From positions 1 through 17,369 of the forward strand of contig JALEIO010000092.1 in the NCBI GenBank assembly GCA_022769845.1: 17,369 bases of DNA, read 5' to 3'. Under the pieces are notes generated by a model. That model was not told the origin of the DNA. It saw only the letters and a program-made list of their open reading frames with translations, and did not search any database. Origin of the DNA: Oscillospiraceae bacterium. Lineage in GTDB: Bacteria > Bacillota > Clostridia > UMGS1810. A program made the translations under genes and the position numbers. This document shows positions 1-6,013 of the stretch, in pieces. Every line of letters starts with the position of its first letter. Position 1 is the stretch's first letter.

Positions 1-1
1 A

Positions 2-262
2 GAACATGCCGCGGAAAATGACGCGGTTCGCAAACGTATCAGCCGCGAGCGCCTTTCTATAGAATATCTTAAAACTGTTCGCATAGAGAATGACGAGGAA
101 AGATGCAAAGCGGTAGATTTGTTTGCCGAAAAGGTGCGTTCTTTTGGATTAACCGAGATTATGGAGAGAGTTAATCTTGATGATTCGTTTGAATATATGA
201 AGCTTAACCGATATGCCAAAGAGCGTCCCGGAAGATATTCACTGTATTCTATTGTAAGATAA
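2..262 (+). CDS. C-terminal fragment of a possible DUF4838-like protein
   Basis: The frame is open from the left edge and stops with TAA at 260-262, giving 86 residues; the start lies outside the window. The fragment is charged and predicted helical, with an arginine-rich stretch (VRKRISRERLSIEYL) near its beginning and FGLTEIMERVNLDDSFEYM later. This pattern reminds me of the C-terminal end of DUF4838 proteins, which are often found in carbohydrate-utilisation loci. That assignment is recall of family character, not a search result. The gene converges on the minus-strand ABC operon and shares its terminator. It has no signal peptide or membrane segment in the visible part. It could equally be the tail of an unrelated helical protein. 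The coding frame is reliable; the family name is tentative. Confidence 0.5.
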   Translation, partial: EHAAENDAVRKRISRERLSIEYLKTVRIENDEERCKAVDLFAEKVRSFGLTEIMERVNLDDSFEYMKLNRYAKERPGRYSLYSIVR

Positions 263-289
263 TTGTGAAACAATTTTTGTGTTAATAAA

Positions 290-337
290 AAATCCTTCTA
301 TGACAGAATATAATATCATAGAAGGATTTATTTTTTA
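290..337. terminator. Bidirectional intrinsic terminator between convergent genes
   Basis: A perfect 14-bp inverted repeat pairs 290-303 (AAATCCTTCTATGA) with 316-329, around a 12-base loop. An A-run lies just left (U-tract for minus-strand transcription) and a T-run (330-336) lies right. It sits between the plus-strand stop at 262 and the minus-strand stop at 335-337, so it can end transcription from both sides. Confidence 0.9.
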
Positions 338-1135
338 TGAATTGGACAGCAGAGTTCTGTCGTTTGCAAATTCTGTTCCGCTTGAAGCAGAGAACATATC
401 GAGAAGCTCGGATATTGTCAGATTCTTTTTTTCTTCTCCCGAAACATCAAAAATTATTCTTCCTTCGTGCATCATAATAAGACGGTTTCCGTATTTTATT
501 GCGTCCTTCATATTATGTGTAATCATAAGTGCCGTAAGGTTATGCTCGCGGATTATTTTATCCGACAGGTTAAGAACTTTTTCTGCTGTTTTCGGGTCGA
601 GAGCGGCTGTGTGCTCGTCAAGCAGCAAAACCTTTGGTTTTTTCATAGTAGCCATAAGCAGAGTAAGCGCTTGTCTTTGTCCGCCGGATAAAAGCCCTAC
701 CTTTGTTGTGAGGCGGTCTTCAAGGCCTAATTCAAGAAATTTTAATTCTTCCTTGAATTTTTCTTTTTCCGCTTTGGAAATTCCCCAGCCAAGTCCTCTT
801 ATTTTTCCTCTTCGGATAGCCAGAGCCATATTTTCTTCAATTTCCATATCTGCCGCAGTACCCATCATAGGGTCCTGAAAAACTCTTCCCAAGAATTTTG
901 CTCTTTTGTGTTCGGGCATATTGGTTACGTCAATGCCGTCAATTAATACCTTGCCGGTATCAGGCTTCCAAACACCTGCTATTGCATTTAACATTGTGCT
1001 TTTTCCGGCGCCGTTTCCGCCTATAACCGTTACAAAGTCGCCGTCATTTAAGGTTAAGCTGATACCGTTAAGAGCAATTTTTTCGTTTATTGTTCCGGGG
1101 TTAAATGCTTTGGATATATTAGACAGTTCGAGCAT
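335..1135 (-). CDS. ABC import ATPase, TrpXYZ-type (COG1101-like)
   Basis: This is the nucleotide-binding subunit that would power uptake through the adjacent permease at the inner face of the membrane. It shows Walker A GGNGAGKST at residues 39-47, a Q-loop glutamine near 87, the signature LSGGQRQ at 149-155, and Walker B with VLLLDEHTAALDP at 169-181. The His in place of Pro after the Walker B glutamate (DEH) fits the COG1101 ATPases that partner ABC_sub_bind receptors. The length of 266 residues is normal. I chose ATG at 1135 rather than the in-frame GTG at 1144, because GGAGG lies 8 bases before the ATG and overlaps the GTG. The gene overlaps the permease by 17 bases, so the two are translationally linked. 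Substrate is not readable from the ATPase. Confidence 0.93.
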   Translation of the reverse strand: MLELSNISKAFNPGTINEKIALNGISLTLNDGDFVTVIGGNGAGKSTMLNAIAGVWKPDTGKVLIDGIDVTNMPEHKRAKFLGRVFQDPMMGTAADMEIEENMALAIRRGKIRGLGWGISKAEKEKFKEELKFLELGLEDRLTTKVGLLSGGQRQALTLLMATMKKPKVLLLDEHTAALDPKTAEKVLNLSDKIIREHNLTALMITHNMKDAIKYGNRLIMMHEGRIIFDVSGEEKKNLTISELLDMFSASSGTEFANDRTLLSNS

Positions 1136-2054
1136 TTGCAGCACCTCCTTTTATGGGCTTGGAAAAATATTTCTTTTTCCAGTAGGGCACAGCAAGAAAA
1201 ATTGCTACAACCACCGATGAAAGAAGTTTTAATAGGTCGGGGTCAAGCCCAAGGCATATTACCGTTTGATATACTATATAGTAAACAACGCCGCCGAGGG
1301 ATACTCCCAAAAGCTGAAGATAAAAATTTTTAAACAATTTTCCAAATAATGCCTTGCCGATTATTACCGCCGCAAGACCTATTACAATGGCGCCTCTGCC
1401 CATCTGCACCTCCGAAAATCCCTGATATTGGGCAAGAAGTGCTCCCGAAAGCGCAACAATGCCGTTTGAAAGCATAAGTCCGAGCACTGTATTAAAGTTG
1501 GTGTTAATTCCTTGAGCGCGGCTCATATTTAAATTAGAACCGGTAGCACGGATAGAGCAGCCTCTCTCCGTTCCGAAAAACCAGTATAAAATACTTATTA
1601 ATACCAGAGAAAATACGGCAATAATTAAGATGGTGTTTTTATAAAACGGAACATTTCTTATATATTGCAGCGAAACTATCAAGTCGTATTTTTTTAAGTT
1701 TAACGCCTGATTTGCTTTACCCATTATTTTTAAATTTACTGAATACAAACCAAGCTGTGTTAAAATACCTGCGAGTATTGCGGGTATTCCCATAAAGGTG
1801 TGCAGAATACCGGTTACAAGTCCGGCAAGCATACCTGCTATTATTGCGGCAATTATTGATGTCGTAACGTCAAAGCCGCTTATCATCATCATAACGCATA
1901 CCGCTCCGCCCGTACAAATGGAGCCGTCCACCGTAAGGTCGGCAATATCAAGAATACGGTAGGTAATGTAAACGCCTATTGCCATAATGCCCCATATAAG
2001 ACCTTGTGCAACAGCACCGGGCATACTGTTTAATATATTTATTATCATTTGCAT
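1119..2054 (-). CDS. ABC import permease, TrpXYZ-type (COG4120-like)
   Basis: This is a 311-residue polytopic membrane protein, the transmembrane channel of the import system. It has about eight or more hydrophobic segments, beginning at residues 12-32, and short charged loops. The segment YRILDIADLTVDGS near residues 32-45 and the small-residue-rich helices are typical of BPD_transp_2 permeases (COG4120) that pair with an ABC_sub_bind lipoprotein. The C-terminus is basic (WKKKYFSKPIKGG) and carries the ATPase ribosome binding site in its coding sequence. The ATG at 2054 has an AAGGGG element about 10 bases upstream; an ATG at 2048 is the next option. Two hairpins separate it from the receptor gene upstream. 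The direction of transport (import) follows from the adjacent solute receptor. Confidence 0.9.
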   Translation of the reverse strand: MQMIINILNSMPGAVAQGLIWGIMAIGVYITYRILDIADLTVDGSICTGGAVCVMMMISGFDVTTSIIAAIIAGMLAGLVTGILHTFMGIPAILAGILTQLGLYSVNLKIMGKANQALNLKKYDLIVSLQYIRNVPFYKNTILIIAVFSLVLISILYWFFGTERGCSIRATGSNLNMSRAQGINTNFNTVLGLMLSNGIVALSGALLAQYQGFSEVQMGRGAIVIGLAAVIIGKALFGKLFKNFYLQLLGVSLGGVVYYIVYQTVICLGLDPDLLKLLSSVVVAIFLAVPYWKKKYFSKPIKGGAANARTV

Positions 2055-2090
2055 TTGAATTATACCCCTTAAAGACTAATAAAACGAAAA

Positions 2091-2121
2091 CCCGTCGGTG
2101 CGGATATACCCTGCGGACGGG
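2091..2121 (-). terminator. Terminator-like hairpin ahead of the permease gene
   Basis: Read on the minus strand, CCCGTC (2121-2116) pairs with GACGGG (2096-2091) around a 19-base interior, which can add a short GGT/ACC pairing. It is followed directly by the T-rich tract TTTTCGTTTTATT (2090-2078). This is the layout of an intrinsic terminator, placed between the receptor gene and the permease. It probably lets only part of transcription through, keeping the receptor in excess over the channel. Confidence 0.6.
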
Positions 2122-2149
2122 CGCTTTAAAGCATTGTTATTTTATAAAT

Positions 2150-2189
2150 AATAAACTCGTTGGGACAATTTACGCCCCAACGGTTTATT
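2150..2189 (-). other. Strong stem-loop after the solute-binding protein gene
   Basis: AATAAAC plus CGTTGGG (2150-2164, with one bulged T at 2157) pairs with CCCAACGGTTTATT (2176-2189), giving 14 base pairs around an 11-base loop. It begins 18 bases past the receptor stop. The following minus-strand sequence is AT-rich but has no clean U-run. A 3'-end stabiliser or a first, leaky terminator are both reasonable. Confidence 0.6.
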
Positions 2190-2207
2190 GGTTTTGGTAA
2201 TATAAAA

Positions 2208-3161
2208 TTATTTGATTTCTTCAAAATCGTCCGGTACTTTTATACCAAGTTCATCGCATATTTCTTTGTTATATTTTTTCTTGTAGTTCTCATCGTATTC
2301 GATAGGCATTTTGGAGATGTCTTCTCCGTCTCTTAAAATTCTTGCTGCCATTAAACCTGTTTTTCTTCCAAGCTCATAATAGCTGATTGAAAGAGTTGCT
2401 ACACCGCAGCCGGCGCAAATGCCTTCTTCTCCGGAAATTACCGGTATTTTTGCGGGACGGCATATACCGTCTATAATTCCTGTTGAAGCAGCTACCTGGT
2501 TGTCTGTGGGAAGGTAAATTACATCGCTGAATTTGCAAGCCGAGGTTGTAACTGCCGCTATGTCGTTTGTATCCGAGAAGGAAAATTCTTTGCAGGTTAC
2601 GCCTTTGCCTTCAAGATATTCCTTTACAACCTTTACCTGATAAATTGAATTGGGCTCTGCCGAACAGTAGAGCAAGCCTACATTTTTGGCGTCGGGGAAT
2701 ATGCTTAAAAGGAGTTCTGCCTGTTTGTCGAGCGGTGCAAGGTCGGATGTACCCGAGATGTTTCCACCCACAACACCGTTAAAATTATCTAATTCAAGCG
2801 CTACGCCGTATTCTGTTACAGATGTTCCGAGAATCGGAATTGTTGACGTTCCGGCACTTGCCGCTTGGAGAGCGGGAGTTGCGTTTGCCATAATTAAATC
2901 AACGTTTTTTGAAACAAAGCCGTTAATAATGGTAGAGCAGGCATTTGAATCGCCCGATGCATTCTGCTCTTCAAATTTAACCTTGTCGCCCAATTCTTCG
3001 GTAAGCGCATCTTTAAAGCCTTTTGTTGCAGCGTCAAGAGCTTCATGCTGAACCAACTGGCATATGCCTACAGTGTATGTGTCGTTTTTTGCGGTTTGTC
3101 CGCAGGCAGCCAATGATACAACCATTGATACGGCGAGCAGAACAGAGAATAATTTTTTCAT
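2208..3161 (-). CDS. ABC importer solute-binding lipoprotein (ABC_sub_bind family)
   Basis: This is the extracellular receptor of the ABC importer, tethered to the membrane by lipid. The 317-residue protein opens with MKKLFSVLLAVSMVVSLAAC: basic start, hydrophobic core and a lipobox (LAAC) with the acylated cysteine at residue 20. The mature part, starting near DTYTVGICQLVQHEALDAA, matches the ABC_sub_bind (DUF534, PF04392) fold of two Rossmann-like lobes. Members of this family include the tryptophan receptor TrpX, but others bind different ligands and I cannot read the substrate. I chose ATG at 3161, with AGGAGG just upstream, over an in-frame start 24 bases earlier that would precede the ribosome binding site. 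It is the first gene of the operon, as is usual when the receptor must be most abundant. Confidence 0.92.
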   Translation of the reverse strand: MKKLFSVLLAVSMVVSLAACGQTAKNDTYTVGICQLVQHEALDAATKGFKDALTEELGDKVKFEEQNASGDSNACSTIINGFVSKNVDLIMANATPALQAASAGTSTIPILGTSVTEYGVALELDNFNGVVGGNISGTSDLAPLDKQAELLLSIFPDAKNVGLLYCSAEPNSIYQVKVVKEYLEGKGVTCKEFSFSDTNDIAAVTTSACKFSDVIYLPTDNQVAASTGIIDGICRPAKIPVISGEEGICAGCGVATLSISYYELGRKTGLMAARILRDGEDISKMPIEYDENYKKKYNKEICDELGIKVPDDFEEIK

Positions 3162-3215
3162 ATTTGTTCCTCCTAAATACAACATTTTTTTATTTCATTA
3201 AAAAGTATTATGAAT

Positions 3216-3244
3216 AGTATAAAACTTTATGAGAAAAAAGTCAA
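3216..3244 (-). promoter_or_regulatory. Sigma-A promoter of the ABC import operon
   Basis: On the minus strand, TTGACT (3244-3239) and TATACT (3221-3216) are separated by exactly 17 bases. Each box differs from consensus at one position. The transcript would begin near 3209, leaving a leader of about 48 bases before the receptor ATG at 3161. That is too short for a T-box or most riboswitches. Confidence 0.85.
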
Positions 3245-3414
3245 TAATTAAGAAAAAAATAGTTATAAAAATAAATTATTTGTTTTGATTTTCGTTATAT
3301 TTGCCGAATATTAACGTTTAAAGTTTGAATGTCACATATTTTGTCAATGGTGCGTATTTTAATCTGTTTGGTAATTATTTTCTAAAATTTAAAGAAATAT
3401 TAAAAAAATTTCGA
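3245..3414. other. AT-rich divergent intergenic region
   Basis: About 170 bases separate the two divergent promoters. The stretch is very AT-rich with A- and T-tracts. I see only weak symmetry, such as TTTCT near 3379 with AGAAA near 3392. A possible extra plus-strand promoter (TTGATT, 18 bases, TATTAA, around 3286-3315) is too weak to call. No small gene or structured RNA is apparent. Confidence 0.5.
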
Positions 3415-3443
3415 GAGACAAATTTTTTAGCCGGAATTATAAT
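3415..3443 (+). promoter_or_regulatory. Probable promoter of the surface-protein/ABC/xylanase operon
   Basis: A perfect -10 box TATAAT (3438-3443) lies 17 bases after GAGACA (3415-3420), which matches four of six -35 positions. Transcription would begin near 3450, about 35 bases before the ATG at 3485, with AGGAGGAGG (3471-3479) as the ribosome binding site. No other clear promoter is seen before the seven-gene run that follows. Confidence 0.7.
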
Positions 3444-3484
3444 TTAATTAAATCAACAGATTAATTATGCAGGAGGAGGCTTTC

Positions 3485-5992
3485 ATGAAAATTAAAAAAA
3501 TTATCATTTGTTTATTAATTATGAGTGTGGGGCTGTGCGGTGTTGTCCAAGCTGCCGATATGGGCATCTTAATAAAAAACGGTGATTTTGAAAACGGAAT
3601 AAACGGTTTCGGAATAGCATACAGCTCCCGAAACGATACATCATTGCCGTATATTTTTATATCCTCCGATATAACGTCTTCAGGAAACGCTTCGCTTAAG
3701 TTTGTTTCGTCTGAAACCTTGGGCGAAAGTGAAAGTTTGTCACCTCAAAGTTTAGGCTTTGCATATCAAGGAATATACAATACCGATTATATTTCTGTTG
3801 AAAGCGGGCGAAGCTATACGGTGTCTGCCGATTTTTATACCGAGAGCAGCGGCGTAAAAATGCGCTTTATTGAAATGGACGGAAATAAAGCAGTGGCGGC
3901 GTCGGACGAAATAACGCTCACGGCAGGTGTGTGGCAGACAGAGTCATATAAATGGGAAGCGGACAGAACAACAGACCGAAACAGGGTTCGTACCGTTTTT
4001 TACAATATAGAAAAGAATGAGTCTGTTTACATAGATAATTTTGTTTACAGCGGAGATTTCATATCGGATTCTTCGTGGAAGCCGGATAAAAACGGAACAA
4101 TTTCAAAAGCGGAAAACGGTTTTTCGTATACGGCATCCGCAAACAGTTTTAAAGAATACAGCGGTGTTTATGGGAGCATAGATAAAAGCAGCCTGGACGA
4201 AAATAAAAAATATGTTTTGAGCGGATATGTTGATACCGATATGCAGGAGGCAGCGTTATATATCAGTGCAGACAACATTGACAACTGCTTTGCACAATAT
4301 CAGATTACGGCAGGAAACAGAGCGTATGTGACGTTGGAGTTTGACCCGTCCGAATGTTTGGAAAACGATATAAAATTGAGCATTACGGCAACGGGAACAA
4401 CCGCAGGCAAAAGTGCCGCAATCAATTTTTCCAATTTAAAGATAAGCGAATCGGATACGATTATGAAGATTGAGCAAAAAAACAATAACCTTTATATTTT
4501 CGGAAATTTAAGAAAAGGAAACGAGAACAGAGAATTAAAAATAAGTGTTACGGGATTGGACGAATTTACGGCAATCTCCGGTGAAAACGGCGAATATTCT
4601 ATCACTTGCAGCTTGCCTTATATTCAGACGAGCAGAGAAATTTTTGTTACAATAAGCAATGTAAACGGATATTCGGACTGCGGCGGTGTTATTAACGGAT
4701 ATAAAACGGTTTATAATGAAGGTTACAGAAATACGGTTGCTAAAAACGCAGATGAAAAAACGACGCTCAGCGAAATAAAGACTGTCTTAACGGATGAAGT
4801 TTTGAAGGATATCGGAATTTCAAAAATCAGAAATTACCGTATGGCAGATAAGGATTTTGTGCTTAATTATTTGATAAGCTGCGATATCTTAACATATGAA
4901 AAGCTTGAGAATGCAATAATTACGGGCTCGGTCATAGATGGTCTTTCAAACAAAAGGATAAGCCTTACCGCTGCGCTTGACGGGTATAAAGAAGCTCTTA
5001 AGCTTGATGAGGCTGCGGCGTATAAAAAGGAATACGAAAAAGCCGATAAAAACACTGTTGAAAATTTGTTTAAGGACTGCAAAACACCAATTAACACTTT
5101 AGACGATTTGCATTTTGTAATTACCGAGCTTCTGGTAAAAGAAAAAGCATTGAAATCGGTAAATTATTCGGAAATTATGAGCTATATTATAAGCTATGCC
5201 GATGATTTGTCACTTGATTTTTCGGTCTACAACGGCTTGGACGCGCAAAATAAGTATGATGCAGCCAACAGGTTTACTGCATATTTAAAAGAGGCTGACA
5301 GTTATAAAAATCTTCAAGGTAAGCTCAACACAATTATAGCTGATTTGAATAATGACGAAAATCAAGGCGGCAATTCTTCGGGAAAGGGTTCTTCGGGCGG
5401 TTCGGGCTACGGAACTGTTGAGATAAATCCTGCCCCAAGCACAGACGCGGACAGTAATTGGAGGTTTGCCGATTTAGACAGCTTTGCGTGGGCAAGCGAA
5501 AGCATATATGCGCTTCTTGAAAAAGGCGTAATAAGTAAAAGCAGCGATAATATGTTCAGACCATCAGACTTCGTTACAAGAGCGGAATTTGCCAAAATGA
5601 TTTCAGTATGCTTTAATCTGAAAGCCACACAATCTGCTGCGGTGTTTGATGATGTTAATACAAACGATTGGTATTACGGTTATGTAATGGCTATGTATGA
5701 AAATAAGACAGTCAACGGAATATCCGAAAATTATTTTGGGGCTGACGAGCTTATTACCCGTCAGGATATATGCACAATTCTATCGCGAATAATCGGAGCA
5801 AACGAATCCGCAGACATTAAAAATTGTTTGCTTACCGATATAGATTCCGCTTCCGAATATGCAAAGGCGGCAATTATGGATATGAACAGCCGCGGTTATG
5901 TAAACGGATACGATGACGGAAGCTTCAGACCTTATAATAACGCTTCGAGAGCGGAGGCGGCAAAACTGATTTACAGCGTCAGCAAAAAATAA
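3485..5992 (+). CDS. SLH-anchored surface protein with binding-type modules
   Basis: This 835-residue secreted protein is probably held on the cell wall. Residues 1-23 form a signal peptide ending VQA. Residues 25-200 (NGDFENGINGFG start, beta-rich) resemble a CBM_4_9-type module. A second beta-rich module covers about 203-330 and an Ig-like one about 335-410. A long helical, lysine-rich section spans roughly 410-625. A Gly/Ser linker (GGNSSGKGSSGGSG) leads into three SLH repeats at about 658-715, 721-778 and 783-835, with TRAE, TRQD and SRAE in the key motif positions. SLH repeats normally bind a secondary cell-wall polymer. No catalytic domain is recognisable, so I infer a glycan-binding or scaffold role. 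ATG 3485 is preferred over an in-frame ATG at 3467 that lies before the AGGAGGAGG site. It is the first gene of the operon. Confidence 0.85.
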   Translation: MKIKKIIICLLIMSVGLCGVVQAADMGILIKNGDFENGINGFGIAYSSRNDTSLPYIFISSDITSSGNASLKFVSSETLGESESLSPQSLGFAYQGIYNTDYISVESGRSYTVSADFYTESSGVKMRFIEMDGNKAVAASDEITLTAGVWQTESYKWEADRTTDRNRVRTVFYNIEKNESVYIDNFVYSGDFISDSSWKPDKNGTISKAENGFSYTASANSFKEYSGVYGSIDKSSLDENKKYVLSGYVDTDMQEAALYISADNIDNCFAQYQITAGNRAYVTLEFDPSECLENDIKLSITATGTTAGKSAAINFSNLKISESDTIMKIEQKNNNLYIFGNLRKGNENRELKISVTGLDEFTAISGENGEYSITCSLPYIQTSREIFVTISNVNGYSDCGGVINGYKTVYNEGYRNTVAKNADEKTTLSEIKTVLTDEVLKDIGISKIRNYRMADKDFVLNYLISCDILTYEKLENAIITGSVIDGLSNKRISLTAALDGYKEALKLDEAAAYKKEYEKADKNTVENLFKDCKTPINTLDDLHFVITELLVKEKALKSVNYSEIMSYIISYADDLSLDFSVYNGLDAQNKYDAANRFTAYLKEADSYKNLQGKLNTIIADLNNDENQGGNSSGKGSSGGSGYGTVEINPAPSTDADSNWRFADLDSFAWASESIYALLEKGVISKSSDNMFRPSDFVTRAEFAKMISVCFNLKATQSAAVFDDVNTNDWYYGYVMAMYENKTVNGISENYFGADELITRQDICTILSRIIGANESADIKNCLLTDIDSASEYAKAAIMDMNSRGYVNGYDDGSFRPYNNASRAEAAKLIYSVSKK

Positions 5993-6013
5993 AGGAAGGG
6001 TGTTGAAAAGTTT

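Noticed and set aside
279..878. 199-codon plus-strand open frame
   Set aside because: It lies opposite the ATPase gene, whose Walker motifs prove the minus-strand frame. It begins in the terminator and has no ribosome binding site.
2054..2064. TATAAT on the minus strand just before the permease ATG, as a separate promoter
   Set aside because: It would leave almost no leader, no -35 box lies 16-18 bases upstream, and the bases are part of the ribosome-binding context.
2686..3051. 121-codon plus-strand open frame
   Set aside because: Antisense to the lipoprotein receptor gene, with low-complexity composition and no start signals.
3162..3466. Riboswitch, T-box or small gene in the divergent gap
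   Set aside because: Both promoters leave leaders under 60 bases. The rest is AT-rich with no conserved RNA structure or ribosome binding site that I can see.
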